Below are positions 1-12,321 of a stretch of 64,000 nt of DNA, one piece after another (position 1 is the first letter of the stretch; each line of letters begins with the position of its first letter). The notes beneath the pieces are model-generated. The model saw nothing but the letters and a program-made list of their open reading frames with translations, did not search any database and was not told the origin of the DNA. Position numbers and translations under genes: made by a program. Source of the stretch: Voacanga thouarsii (Eukaryota; Streptophyta; Magnoliopsida; Gentianales; Apocynaceae); the NCBI GenBank assembly GCA_026120185.1, contig JANUWF010001188.1, forward strand, positions 2,356,001-2,420,000. The letters are read 5' to 3'.

Positions 1-314
1 TAGACTGTAAGAATAAGTCGGTTCAGTTCATTAGATCGGGATGCGATGTGTTGGAGTTCAACGACAAGTGTGAAACCCCAGTCAAGACCAACCTTAGAGT
101 AAGGGGGTTGGGATGCATATCATGCTTTATTTCATGATTAAATATGTTTTCATATGATTTCTATGTGCTTTGAATTTGATTTTTTTTATCTTGAAGTCTT
201 GTTGGTGAGTGATGTGTGAGAGGGGCAAAATGGTAATTTTTGCCCGAGGTGAAAATAAGGAGATAGCTTGTGGATTGAATAGGAAATAATTTTTCTAGTA
301 GAAATAGTAACAAG

Positions 315-380
315 AGTTGTTGTGGTTTAGTGGTTAGAGCCTTGGAATTAATTCTTGAGGTCTAAGGTTCAAAGTCCATC
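315..380 (+). promoter_or_regulatory. tRNA-like A box and B box in Tekay-type LTR
   Basis: TGGTTTAGTGG at 323-333 resembles a pol III A box, and GGTTCAAAGTCC at 366-377 resembles a B box. The starts are 43 nt apart. The same pair with the same 43-nt offset occurs in the LTRs at 7659/7702 and 45509/45552. No full tRNA cloverleaf is evident, so this is a tRNA-derived remnant or an internal promoter candidate, not a tRNA gene. Confidence 0.5.
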
Positions 381-2008
381 ATAGAAGCTTTAGCTTGAGT
401 AAATTTTATTTTGCTTGGAAAAGGATGGTTTCGGCCATGAGGGCCTAGATCAATGTGGTGATGATGTCCTAGGAGAGACATGTGAGGAGAATTCTCACTT
501 CACTCTTTTGTTCTTCGCCAAATGCCTAAAGGGAATTCATTCTCCCTTGATCTTTAGTTTTTCTTAATTTCCAACTCCTTAGCTTGATCAAGGTGTTCTA
601 TCCTTTTCCTTTCCAGAAAATTCAGTAGAGGACTAAGGTCTTTTAGGATCAAAATGTCCTAGTAAAAGGCTTCTCATGGTTTGGAAAATGTAAATGATTT
701 GTGGGAAAAATTCAAGAGGAAAATCCCTCTTGAAAGCTTGCTGAAATTTTTCCTCTAACTTAGTTCATCAATCTTCATGAAATGAGCTGAAATTTTTCAG
801 CTTGTTGTACCTTCAAAAGGTCAAAAATTCTAGCTCACATTCCCTCCCAAATGCTACCAGAAAAATGGTCTTTAGGATCAGTTGAAACCTGAAAGTTTTT
901 GCCCAAATTCGGACTGCACAAGCTGGAGCAAAGCAGGAAAAATTCATGTACGAAAATCAGCTTTGTGAGCTCCAAACCAAGCTGTTTTCTCCCAGATTTT
1001 GTGCAGCACCTTAGCCATGTTTTTCCTCCATAAAGAAGGCTGGAAACCAGCCTTGAATACCTCTGAAATCCCCTTCAAAACTCGCTGCAAATCTGCTGGA
1101 AATGGCAGACGAAAATTCTGCCAGAAAACTGCTGTTCAGCGAAATTCTGTGCAGAATTTTTGTCCAGCTTGTTTCCTATTTTGTTTCAACCGAAAACCCC
1201 AACCTACTTCTGTCAAAACCTCCCTTAAACCTCCATTAACAGGGCTCCATTGTTCCCTGAAGCTTCTGCACGAAATTCCCTCCATGGCTGACCAAAAATC
1301 TCTCAACCAAATCCCTGCAATTTAGCTTGATTACTTTCCAAAATTTCAGCCATCTTGTTTAACAATTTTTCATAAAATTTTTCTCAATTGATCAGACATC
1401 TTCTCCACCATTGTGCACCCTAGTTTCAGCCATCACAAGCCTCCTTTAACCAGCTTTAATTCCCCAGAAAACTGCACAATCCAGTCGGCCATAGAAGACT
1501 TCAAAGCTGTCCAGAAAAATCAAGATATTCTTAGAATATCTAGTTTCCAAATTCTCTTCCTAAAAATATTCTTCAAGGATTGTAACAACTAATCTTTCCT
1601 TTCCCTTCCAAATCAGAGAAGTCACTCCCTAAACCCTACAGAATTTCGGCAGCCACAACTCCTCAGAAAAATCGGCAGCTTCTTCTTCTCTCTCTCTCGA
1701 TTTTCTTCAAGCAACAAGAACACACACACACACTACACCAAGAACACCTACGTCTTCTCTACACCTAATACACCTCCAAACTACTTCAAACCCTCACGAA
1801 AATCTCCAGATTTGATCTACCCCTTGCTGTGCATCCATCAACACCCTTATTAACATCAAACTCTGCAAATCATCTTGCTACTTTAGATCAAAAAGCAAAA
1901 ATTTCTGTGAAGAACAAGAACATCTTCAAGGTAAACTTATTCTAACAACTTCATCCTCTTCAAACTTAATCTCTAATGAAAACCTATATGAATAAGCATG
2001 CTAATGAT

Positions 2009-2062
2009 CTCTTCTTCTTCTTCTTCTTCTTCTCTTCTTCTCTCTCTCTCTCTCTCTCTCTC
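2009..2062 (+). repeat. CTT and CT microsatellite in LTR
   Basis: A (CTT)n run (2009-2040) passes into a (TC)n run (2041-2062). The 3' LTR of T has a (TC)n tract at the corresponding place (9313-9354). The tract is therefore a family feature that predates the two copies. Confidence 0.95.
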
Positions 2063-4298
2063 ATGGACCGAAATTCTCTCTCTTGGCTGAATGGTCTCTC
2101 CCTCCATGGCCATGCTTTCGCGACCCTTCTTGAACAAGATTAGCCATCTAGGAGTTGAGATCTTTTCTAAACTCCTTCAAGTCATTCATCAATCAAGTAA
2201 GTACCTTCAATCCTCTTTTTAAAATTTAGAATCATGTCTCTAGGTTGATGAATGGCGATGGGTTTGTGTATGTGATGTTGTTGATTGAAGCATGAGTATA
2301 TGTATGATTGTGAAGGAGATGAGATTTATGCATGGAAGGATTATATTGGTGGATTTAATGATGAGTTGAGATTTGATGCATGTCATAAGTAGTATTTGTG
2401 ATGAAGCATGCTAGAGATTATGTCACCATAGGTGAATAGGATTTATATGCATGATTGGATTTTGAAGCCATGATCATGTTTATGCTAGTAGAGGTTAAAT
2501 CATGTAATAATAAATTTAGATCTATGCCCATGTGCAAGGCGTGGATAATTTGATGAATTGAAGGATTGAGTATGTATTGATTATGACCATGGAATCTTGA
2601 TTATGATCTAGTTGTCCCTAAGCAAATTTTATTTCATGAATAAAATATTTATTAATAAGTTTTGCTAAAGAATTTCAAAAACCCTAGGAAGGGTAGATTT
2701 GGAATTATAATATATGTAAAGGATATTTTAGTCAAATAAATAATGATTTTTCTAGAAAATAAAATAAATAAATATTATTTAAAATAAAGAAAATTAATTA
2801 AAGCTCTTATGAAAAAGATTTATACTTAATAAAATATTTACTAAATCAAAACCCTTAAGGATTTACTTATTATTTTCCAAGAAAGACCTATTAAATTTAA
2901 TCTTAACTAGTTTTAGCTATCAATGATTTTCTAACAACTAAGCTATCATTAAATCACTTTTTTACCTAGTACCACCTATGGCTCTTGATAAAATAAACTC
3001 TAAATTTTCCTTAACAAGAGTTGAACTTTCAACTTAATAGAATTTATTTACTAATCCATTAATTATTTTAAATAACAAATTAAACTGAGCTTATAAACCT
3101 ATTCAATTATTGTTTTGCCTTAAAGCTTGGGACACTAGGATCATGGTAGTAGTGAATTAAGTTGATTTAAAATTGAGAAAGTGGATTGTGGCTTGAATCT
3201 GATTAAGATTTGTATTTGCCCATGTGGGGTTAGGTCATCTGTCCGAGACCTTGTTGTTGTGAGCAAGAATTAGGTAAGCTCCTGCATAAAACCTGATTGA
3301 TGTGAAATGATTTCCTTATGGCAAGCCAAATGTGGAGTGCAAGGGCACTCGGTTATTTGAAAGCAATTGAGAGTTGAATTCATCATTAATTCCAACGCTT
3401 AAATTATTTGAAAGTCTTTGAGTAGATTTTTCCAAACTTGAAACTCTTTCTAAAACTAATTTCTCTCAAAGCTTTGGAAACCCTCAAATTGTTATTTTCA
3501 TGAAGCACAATGCTTTGTTCATTTTGTCCCAAGTGGGGAATGTCTTGAGTACTCAATAAGGGTGGACTACTAGGACTAGTCTTTGAAGGGTTAGGGTGAG
3601 TCTCTCAGTAGGTGGCCACCTCTGAGGGGTGAGTCCTTCCCGGATAAGATGCCAGTTTCAGTAAGTCGTGCCGGTCCGAGCTAGCAGTTTATTTTGTTTC
3701 AGTCAAGTGACTGTGTTTTTGCCGGAATGGACACCCGGCGGTTGTTTGGGTATAGAGAAGGAGGAGTATCTTGCCCAGTAGGCCGATCACCTACTTTTGT
3801 CAGTCTGCACAACGTGTTAGGCATTCTGACCAGTTATGGGCCCCAAAGTGTGGTAACCCGTATCCCTTTCTTTCGAGTGGTTGATTTCATTACTTATGTA
3901 TGGCTAGAAGAGCCAAAATGCCACTCTTGCTTTTGACTAATATTTATTGCTTGCCAATGTTTCTCTTATAAAGATTTCATACTTTGCATCCACGATCTGT
4001 TTTCTTTAAACCCCCAAAGCACACACGGATTTACTGAGATTTCTGTCTCACCACCTTTTATCATGATTTCAGGTTGATCCTGTTGTGGGTGAGTAGCTAC
4101 CTTGGAAGAAAATGTGTTTTTTTGATTTTATGTATTGCTTTGGGAGACGAGAGTGGATGTTTTTAATTATGGTTTTATTTTGGAATTTCATAGATGAACT
4201 TTTGAAGTATTTTGGGTTGTAATAAATTCTTTTTAGTTTGAGTATTATTTATTTCAACAATTTTATTTGTGACCTAGTTATAAAGACCCCTTGTCCTT

Positions 4299-4352
4299 TG
4301 GACGGGGCGACATCCCCGGCCCTGGCGGGCCTAGGTTTTCCGGGGTGTTACA
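4299..4352 (+). other. Conserved LTR terminal segment with GGGG/CCCC hairpin
   Basis: CGGGG (4303-4307) and CCCCG (4314-4318) form a 5-bp stem around a CGACAT loop, 34 bp before the LTR end. The segment recurs at 13306-13356, with one stem base changed, and at 48604-48654. A shorter relative sits before the end of LTR F (about 44660-44716). Confidence 0.7.
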
Positions 4353-4357
4353 ACAAG

Positions 4358-5272
4358 AGAGTAAAAGAGTTGAAGTTTTTGATAGCCGGAGCGAAAGCTC
4401 AGAAGTTGTTGAAACAAGGATGTCAAGGATATTTTGCCTATGTGATAAATAAGTCGAAGGACCAGTGCACCCTCGAGGATAATGAGGTGCTAAAAGATTT
4501 TCCCGACTTGTTCCCTACGGGACTCACTTCTCTACCTCCCAATCGAGAAGTTGAGTTCACTGATGATCTAGTTCTAGGAGCAGAACTGGTATCTCAAACT
4601 CCATATCGGATGGCACTGGCGGAGCTGAAAGAACAGCTAGAAGAGTTAGTGAGGCAAGGCTACATCAGACCTAGCACATCACCCTAGAGAGCACCAGTGC
4701 AATTTGTGAAGAAGAAAGACGGGACCCTAAGGTTGTGTATTGACTACTGAGGCTTGAACAACCTGACCATCAAGAATAAGTATCTTCTACCGTTAATTGA
4801 CGAGCTATTTGACCAGTTGTAAGGGTCCAGTTGCTACTCGAAATTGGATTTAAGGTAAGGATATTATCAAGTGAGAATAAAAGATGAGGATATTCCCAAG
4901 ACGGCCTTCAACATAATATATGGTCACTATGAGTTTATGATGATGCCTTTTGGGGTAACCAATGCACCAGTGGTATTTATAGATTTGATGCATCGAGTTT
5001 TCCAACCCTACTTGGACAAGTTTGTGGTGGTCTTCATCGACGACATACTCATATACTCGAAGAGCCCGGAGGATCATGCAGAACATTTGAAGCTGGTATT
5101 GGAAAAGTTAAGAGAGCAGAAGCTTTATGCCAAATTTAGCAAGTGCGAGTTTTGGTTAGATAGTATGGCATTTCTTGGCCGTGTGGTAACCAAGGATGGA
5201 ATCAGGGTGGACCCAGCAAAGGTTGAAACAATTTCGGACTGGAAGCAACCAGAGAACATCACGGAGATTTGA
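4358..5272 (+). pseudogene. T pol: protease end and reverse transcriptase
   Basis: Joined to bases 3-68 in the same frame. It shows the linker typical of Ty3 pol (DLFP, then a region ending GYIRPSTSP), the RT core [19 protein letters not shown], and the intact catalytic motif FIDDIL near 5030-5050, followed by an [12 protein letters not shown] segment. RT copies element RNA into DNA in virus-like particles. Five in-frame stops are present at 4685 (TAG), 4748 (TGA), 4820 (TAA), 4856 (TAA) and 5270 (TGA). There is no frameshift. Each stop is one C-to-T or G-to-A step from the residue usual in the family (W, R, Q, Q, R). The catalytic YxDD-type box is preserved, so decay came by point mutation after silencing. 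Confidence 0.88.
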
Positions 5273-5830
5273 AGCTTCTTAGGATTGGTCGGCTACTATA
5301 GGAGGTTTATTAAAGGATTTGCAATGCTAGCATCTCCTATGGCCCAGCTGCTGGAAAAGGATGTACCCTTTGTCTGGAATGAGAAATGTGAAAAGAGTTT
5401 CCAAGAGTTGAAGCGGAGGCTAATGACAACACCTGTATTGAGTTTGCCAGAGGAAGATAAGCCTTACGCACTGTATAATGATACTTCGAAGGAAGGTTTG
5501 GGGGCAGTGTTGATGCAGGATAGGAAGGTAATCGCCTATGCTTCTCGAAAGTTTAAGCCTTATGAAGTCAATTATCCCACACATGATTTAGAGCTAGCTG
5601 CCATTGTATTTGCTTTAAAAAAAAATGGAGGCACTACTTCATGGAGTTGAATATGAAGTGTTCACTGATCACAAAAGCCTGAAGTACATGTTCACCTAGA
5701 AGGATTTGAATTTGAGGCAGCGAAGGTGGATAGAATTTTTGAAAGAGTATCGTTGCCCTATCAACTACCATCCCGGAAAGGCCAATGTTGTTGCTCATGC
5801 CCTAAGCCGAAAAGTAAAAAATGGCCAGGC
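5273..5830 (+). pseudogene. T pol: RT connection and RNase H
   Basis: [17 protein letters not shown] opens the region, followed by an RNase H-like stretch: [42 protein letters not shown]. The family's first catalytic Asp falls in a D-A-S context; here it reads N-D-T-S. A frameshift lies in a nine-A run at about 5616-5626. The frame then continues with FTDHKSLKY and ends with a [14 protein letters not shown] segment near 5775-5812, the usual junction to integrase. A further in-frame TAG follows FTDHKSLKYMFT (5697). RNase H degrades the RNA template strand. Confidence 0.85.
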
Positions 5831-7140
5831 TGAGAGTGTAGGAGATTCAAGTGGTTTAGGACGTGTTGGATAGGAGAGTAGAAGTACAAGAAATGAGGAT
5901 TATTGTTAGCAACCTAAGATTGATACCAGATCTGAGATGGGAAATCATCGAGGCTCAGCAAAGTAATACGGAATTTTAGCTTTTCAAGGGCAAAGAGCTT
6001 AAATGATAAGGTAGTGATTTCCGGCAAGACGTGACGGGAGTTTTGTATTTCTGGGATCGTCTGTGTGTACCCAATGAGCACCAATTGAAGGATGGAATTT
6101 TAGAGGAGGTGCATAAAAGTAAGTACGCCATTCATCCGCGAGAAGTCAAAATGTATTAAGATCTGAAAATAGCTTATTGGTGGCTTGGGATGAAGAGGAA
6201 CGTGGTTAAGTATGTCTCGACATGCCTGATCTACCAGAAAGTCAAAGCGGAGCACAAGAAGTTAGTAGGATTGTTGCAACAGTTACCAGTACCTGAATGG
6301 AATTGGGGAGAAGTGACCATGGACTTCGTTACCGGACTCCTTATGGCAAGGACCCAAAAGGATGCCATATGGGTAGTAGTAGATCGATTGACCAAATCAA
6401 CGCATTTTATACCAGTGAATGTAAGGGATTCGATGGAGAAGTTAGCTCAGACCTATGTGCGAGAAATAGTCAGACTGTACGGAGTACCTTCAAGTGTTGT
6501 GTCCGACTGGGACCCGAGATTTACATCCCGATTTTAGGGCAAGTTTCAAGAATCAATAGGTTCTAGTCTGAAGTTCTGTACGATGGCGTAACCATAAACC
6601 GATGGATAGTCATAAAGGCTTATTCAGATATTGGAGGACATGTTGAGAGCCTGTGTATTAGATTTCGGGGATAAGTGGATTGAATGTGTACCGTATGCAG
6701 AGTTGACGTACAATAATAGCTATTATTCATCAATTGGAATAGCTCCGTATGAAGCATTGTATGGACGTAAGTGTCAAGTACCACTATACTGGAGTTAGTC
6801 GGAGGACGGCCACATAAGCAAGTTTGGAGAAGTCTGCGTTTAGGAAATATTAGACAATGTCAAGTTGATCAGGGAAAGGTTGAAAGCAACCCAGAGCCGA
6901 CAAAAGAGTTATGCAAACAATAGGCGAAGAGAGTTAGAGTTTTAGGTAGGAGACAGTGTATTCCTAAGATTGACACCGAATAGAGGAATTTTGAGGCATC
7001 CAAAAGGTGGGAGATTGAATCCGAGGTATTTGGGACCATTTCCGATAAATGAGAGAATTGGGCTAGTATCATATCAATTGGATTTGCCAGATGGGTTGAT
7101 AGGGATACACGACGTATTTCATGTGTCTTAGTTAAAGAAG
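5831..7140 (+). pseudogene. T pol: integrase
   Basis: A zinc-binding N-terminal region (about 6110-6260) shows HPRE...YWWLGMKRNV and C-x-x-C at CLIYQ, with some binding residues altered. The catalytic core follows (MDFVTGL near 6318, VVVDRLTKSTHFIPV near 6380, VVSDWDPRF near 6500). From 6535 the frame is broken again. It then continues recognisably as CVPYAELTYNNSYYSSIG, APYEALYGR and a C-terminal domain ending near HDVFHVS (7110-7130). Stops at 7129 and elsewhere again fit CAG-to-TAG. Integrase joins element ends to host DNA. Confidence 0.83.
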
Positions 7141-7394
7141 TACAATGCCGACCTCGGACATGTTTTGAATGATGAGCCGTTAGTGTTGTAACCCGACTTG
7201 AGCTATGTGGAGAAACCCGTGAAAATTCTGGACCGACGTATCAAGACTCTCCGGAACAAGTAGATTCCGATGGTAAATGCACATGGGAGTATCATGGCAT
7301 GCGAGATGCCACATGGGAAACAGAAGAATAGGTAAAGTGGAAGTATCCCAATCTGAGATGAAGGTATGCCTGAATTTCAGGACGAAATTCTTCT
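7141..7394 (+). pseudogene. T pol C terminus: chromodomain-like region
   Basis: The frame reads EKPVKILDRRIKTLRNK, then a stop (7261), IPMVNAHGS, and in shifted frames remnants of the W-E/YP tail just before the polypurine tract. This order (ILDR, LRNK-IP-V, then an aromatic W and a YP motif) is characteristic of the chromodomain that follows integrase in Tekay/Del chromoviruses. It is thought to steer integration to heterochromatin. The domain is damaged here. Confidence 0.7.
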
Positions 7395-7407
7395 AAGGAG
7401 GGGAGGA
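7395..7407 (+). other. Polypurine tract of element T
   Basis: AAGGAGGGGAGGA lies immediately before the TG of the 3' LTR at 7408. This is the expected primer site for plus-strand DNA synthesis. It defines the LTR start. Confidence 0.88.
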
Positions 7408-7649
7408 TGTGAAACCCCACCCAAAGCCGACCTTAGAGTAAGTGGGTTGGGATGCATATCATGTCATTCTGCATAAAAATATATTTTTTGAATGATTTTA
7501 TGTTCTTTAGAATGGTGGCTTATAGGTTAAACGGTTTATTTATGCTTATTGGGTAGGAAAGGTAAAAAGGAAATTTTGCTTGAGGTCAAAATAGGAAGAT
7601 GGCTTGAGGTTTAGATAAGAAGAATATTTGGGTGAGAAAATAAGAACAA

Positions 7650-7720
7650 GAGTTAGGATGGTTAAGTGGTTAGATATTTGGGAATTAATCTCTAAGGTCG
7701 TGAGTTCAAATCCCATCACT
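7650..7720 (+). promoter_or_regulatory. tRNA-like A box and B box in 3' LTR of T
   Basis: TGGTTAAGTGG at 7659-7669 (A-box-like) and GAGTTCAAATCCC at 7702-7714 (B-box-like). The offset is 43 nt, as in the two other chromovirus LTRs. This copy is the closest to pol III consensus. Confidence 0.55.
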
Positions 7721-9310
7721 TAAGTTTTATTTATGATTATCTTGGCTATGATTGGATTTTTGTTTTTCTTACATTCCTTAAAGATAGGAATGTTGTCTTA
7801 GGGGAGACATGAAGAGAATGTCTTGATCATATGATCATGTCTTAAAAAGAATTCTAGAGGAATTCTTATCCCTTCATTATCTCTAGCCTTGTCCTAACCT
7901 CTTCATAATTTAAATTATCCAAAATCCATTAAATCTCTTTTTTTAATTCCAAAAATTATGTGATAACTCTTTAGCCTTGAATTTTGAAAATCAGTCTTGA
8001 AGGATAGGGGAATGGCTGAAAATAGGAAAGAAATTAGGATGGGTTTCCAGAAGAAATAAATCACCATGATTATACCTTCAATCCTACCTTCATGTTGTTC
8101 ATATTTTCAGTGAAGGAAAATCTAGAAATTTTCTAGAATTTTTGCAGACCAGCTTTTGAAAAATTCAGCCACTAATCCTACTCATTTGCTGCCAGAAAAA
8201 TGGTCATTCCATGTGGCTTGAAGACTGAAAATTCTGTGCAAATTTCAGACTATTCAAACTGCACAAAAACCAGAAAAAAAATCCTGCACAATTTGCTGCA
8301 TTCTAAGCTAGAATTGAAGTTGTCTTTTTGTCATCAATTCAGCTGAAACACCCTCTATTTTTCTCCAGAAAGAAGGCTGGAAAATCACCCTTGAAAGACC
8401 TTCAAACCCCCTCAAAAACCAGCTGCAATCGGCCAAGGAAATGCAGAAAATTTCTGCACCAAAAGTCTTCATTATTCGAAACACTTGAGCATTGAAACCG
8501 GGAAAATTTCCAGCTTTGTCTCTCTATGCCTAGGCCAAAAAACACCATTCAAACCTCTGCAAATTGGACCTTGTTCAGCCATGGACTAAACACCATTGAC
8601 CTCCACACTTACCTTAAGTGCTTGGACTCCATAATCGTACCTCAAAAACCTCCTAAGATCACTCTATACAAAACTCTTTCGAACTTCAAAAAAATTCCAG
8701 AATTTTGCTCCATTAAAGACACTCTTGTATCAAGTAAACAAATCAGAATTTTCTTTGCCATCATAGACTAAATTTCAGCCAGACATATAACTTGAACAGC
8801 CTTCATTCATTTCAACAAAATTAGCTTGTTTAGCCTGCACAATTGAAGAGCAAAGAAACCTTCATTGATCAGTCACTATTAACTAATCTTCTACCTCAAA
8901 CAACTTCTTAATTTCCTCCATTTGAATTTCAAAAAAATATGATCACTCTTTCTCTTTCTAGTTGAAAACTGAAACTCCTAATTACTCCAGACCATTCGGC
9001 CAATAGCTTTCCAGAAATCACAAGCCCTTTTCTCTCAAAACTCTCTCAAAATACCAAGAGCTCATACTACACTTCTTCAAGCCTAAACCTACCCTAAACA
9101 CCTCCAATCACTCTCAAATACTCCAGATCACTTCTAATTAATCCCTAGACTTCATTTCTGGCCTTTATAACATAAAATCACACAAACTAAAATTTTCAAT
9201 CGGATCAAAATTAGTTTTTCCTTGAAGGTCTCAAGAACGTCAACAAGGTAAATCAAGAACAACCTTCTTGTTCATCCTCTTCCATTCAATTTTCAATATA
9301 CCATTCTAAT

Positions 9311-9312
<2 letters not shown>

Positions 9313-9354
<42 letters not shown>
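9313..9354 (+). repeat. TC microsatellite
   Basis: About 21 TC units in the LTR of T, at the position of the CTT/CT tract of the sister LTR (2009-2062). Confidence 0.95.
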
Positions 9355-9358
<4 letters not shown>

Positions 9359-10074
9359 CCAATATGGTTGATCAACCATCAACCATGACTGTTTTTCCTT
9401 TGGATCACTAAAGGCTTTCAATCGCGTGGACCTTCTTTAGTCTTCATCAAGTGATCGACTATCAAGTATTATTTTTTCTTAATCCTTCTCTTTATTTCAA
9501 AATTCATGTCCCTTAGATGTTAATAAGAAGATTGAAAATGAATGGAGAAATTAAATGTATGCATGTGGATGAAAAGGATGGAGTTAGGACATGAGGATTG
9601 ATATACATGGTTAAGCCTTATGGATTCTTCTTTTGAATCAATATATGCTCATCATGTTTAATTAAATTTATGGATGTTTAAAGCATATTAGATGTTATGA
9701 CACCTATGGTGAATAGGCTTTTATGTTCTTATTGCCATTGAAGCCATGAATGATGAATATGCCTAGTAAGAAATTAGCCTTATGATAGTATGTATTAATT
9801 CAAGCATATGTTCATGAATGATATAGCCTATTAGTTGATGTTTGGGAATGTGTTCATGAATCTTGTCTAGCAATAGGAAAATCATGATGAAAGATTATTT
9901 TCTTGTTAATCATAGGTTATTTTTGTTAACAAATTTTATGACTTTAATTAGAAATACCTCTATATTTTTCCTAAGAGTTTCAAAATTCCTAGGGAAATTT
10001 GGAAATAGAATATTAAACGAAATATTAATATTTTATTAGTCAAATAAATAATAGCTTTTATTAAAAATAATACA

Positions 10075-10110
<36 letters not shown>
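10075..10110 (+). repeat. TA/TAA microsatellite
   Basis: A short (TA)n run passes into about nine TAA units, in an AT-rich part of the T 3' LTR. Confidence 0.95.
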
Positions 10111-10113
<3 letters not shown>

Positions 10114-10791
10114 GATCTTTTATATAAATAATAGTAATAAATTAAATATCAGAATTAATTAATGACCATGTAGACCATAGTTAAAACTTTTACCTATATC
10201 CATAAATATTATTTATATTAAAAATTATTTGTTATTTATTAATTAAAATTTTTATATAATTCATTTATTATTAATTTTATTATTTATTACTGATTATTTA
10301 TTATCTGTTATTTATTAATTAAAAATTAAGTGTAATTTATTATTTATTTATAATAATACTATTTAAATATTACCATTTACCAATATTATTTAGGACTTAG
10401 TATTATTCAATATTTAACACTAGTTTATTTATTAACAATAACACTCAAAATTTATTACTTAAAACTATAACCTGTTAGTAATTATTTTAGAACCCCTTGT
10501 TATTTTAACTTATCAAGCTAGATTTATTTTATAAAATACTTTACCATCTAGCATTAAAGCTTCAGACAATATGGTCATGGTTAGTCATGGTTGTAACTAG
10601 TTGAGTTAGAAATTATTTATGTAAGGCAGATATAGTTCAAATGTAACCTTATGTCTTGTGTTTACCCCAGGCAGGGTTAGGTTAACCTTGGAGGATTTTT
10701 GAGTTCAAGAAGAGCAAAGGACCAGGTAAGCTCCTACATGGAGTCATTTGAAGACCAAAATTATTGTGGCAAGCCAAACGCAATGTGTATG

Positions 10792-12321
10792 TGATGCGTA
10801 TTTATTTGGGTATAAAAATCATATAAAAATAAGCACATTCCCAATCAAATTTAAATTAAAACGTTAACCCCAAATTACACATATCGGCAAGCATACTCAT
10901 CATTAACATAGCATAGGGTTCAAACAAGTGTCGATCCTCCAGGAACAAGTATGCATTAATCACTTTTCTTTCATTTTTTAAAGAACTCCATAAAGTGAAA
11001 AGCAAAATAAAACAAAAGAAAAAGAATAAAAGAATATATACATGTCAAGGATGGAGAATTATGTAACTCAAACAATTATTTTGACATACATGACCTTAAA
11101 GCACTTAACCGTTATCATAACTAATTATTCTCTTGGCATTATGAAGAATTAAGATAGATGCACTTCTTTTCCAATCCATGAAACACTACCTTTTTAGATA
11201 TATTAGCATCACATTCATGTCTCAACTAATCCACCCAAAAGATGCATTAAACGCAATCCTTGATTAAATTTCCATTCCTGGCAAACTTAAATATGAAATT
11301 AACCAATGAATCCATTCCTGGCAGACATCAATTAATCCTTAATTACTAGTTCTTAGCAATTAACACCTTTTCCAAGCAAGTTAATAGACAATAAATATGA
11401 AATTAATAAATTGAGACCACTATCAACCCCTTTTCCAAGCAAGTTAATGGAAAGAAACAACTAATCAATCTCGTAATACGCATAAGTAATTAAATATTAA
11501 GAATAACAATCAATTAATCAAAAGATCAAATAACTCTAAAAATCATGAATACTTAAAACAATATTGAATTATAATAAAACAATTAATACATCATTGTTCA
11601 AGAAAAGAAAACAAAAGTAAAAGAAAGCACTCACAGACAAGCCTCTTTCTTCTTCCTTTGTAGACCTTTTTGAACAACCCTCCTTGATTTAGCAGAATTC
11701 CTCCTTGATTTAAGTGATTTTCTGTTATGATCTATGAATTCTCCCTTTCTCTTATGTTTTCCATTTATTTATAGGTTTAAGAAGTGCCTAAACCCATTGG
11801 TGTAAGGTTTTTGGCCAATTAGAAGTAGGAAGATACTAAAATTCTGCAAACTACCAAAAATCACGTGCAAAATTCAAGGCACCGCCTTATCATCAGGGCA
11901 CAGCTGACGCCGCCTTAACTGCTGAAGCCGACACTGGTTGTGTTCTATTTCCTCAGTTGTTCGCCGATTTTTTCTTGATTTTCGCGCAATATTTTTCATA
12001 GTGCAGCCAGCGCCACCTTGGCTGCTAGAGCCGGCGCTAGTTCTATTCTGTTTTGCTCTGTTTCACTAATATTTCATCGCCTCGAAGTGTATACCAACAG
12101 CATGTGGCTGGCGCCGCTTCCTCTGGCTTGTCCGGGGTCACCTCTGTTCTGTTTTGCGATATTTTTGTCTTATTTTACCCCTAAAATCTAAAATATTTCA
12201 CAAAATACCTTTCTAAGGGTAAAAGCTCAAATATGAAGGAACATGACTAGTTATTGAACGAAATGTATCACAAAATAGCTTCAAATAACTAGAAAAAATA
12301 TAACTAATTTATGCCCTATCA
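10792..12321 (-). mobile_element. Solo LTR of the TGATAGGGC family (Athila-type), in T 3' LTR
   Basis: On the minus strand it runs from TGATAGGGC to a ...CATCA end. It is flanked by a perfect 5-bp target duplication, GTATG (10787-10791 and 12322-12326). Its family is shared with the LTRs of element E and with the copies at 53527-55075 and 60467-61972. The family is assigned from E and H, whose LTRs adjoin tRNA-Asp-type primer sites and Athila/Tat proteins. It contains three GC-rich GGCGCC-type units (about 11876-12150). Confidence 0.92.
11876..12150 (+). repeat. Three GGCGCC-type paired GC units in solo LTR
   Basis: GC-rich units at about 11905-11950, 12003-12045 and 12102-12145 stand out from AT-rich sequence. 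Each has two cores related to GGCGCC some 25 bp apart, mostly followed by a TGTTCT-like string. The middle unit has CCAGCGCC and GCCGGCGC. Confidence 0.75.

Larger units (their letters stand above)
69..4352 (+). mobile_element. Solo LTR (Tekay-like family) inside T pol
   Basis: Starts TGTGAAACCCC and ends GGGTGTTACA. It is flanked by a perfect 5-bp target duplication, ACAAG (64-68 and 4353-4357). Start and end closely match the 3' LTR of T (7408-13356), so it belongs to the same or a sister family. Removing it restores one open frame across the junction of protease and RT linker. With no internal region it is best read as a product of recombination between two LTRs. It is unusually long (about 4.3 kb). 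It contains a tRNA-like A/B-box pair, a CTT/CT microsatellite and a terminal GGGG/CCCC hairpin. The short open frames at 999-1325 and 3694-3936 fall in non-coding LTR sequence. Confidence 0.9.

Noticed and set aside
999..1325. 108-codon open frame
   Set aside because: Lies inside a solo LTR, has no domain resemblance and has no conserved counterpart frame in the sister LTR.
7650..7720. Possible tRNA gene
   Set aside because: A- and B-box-like strings only; acceptor and anticodon stems are not evident.
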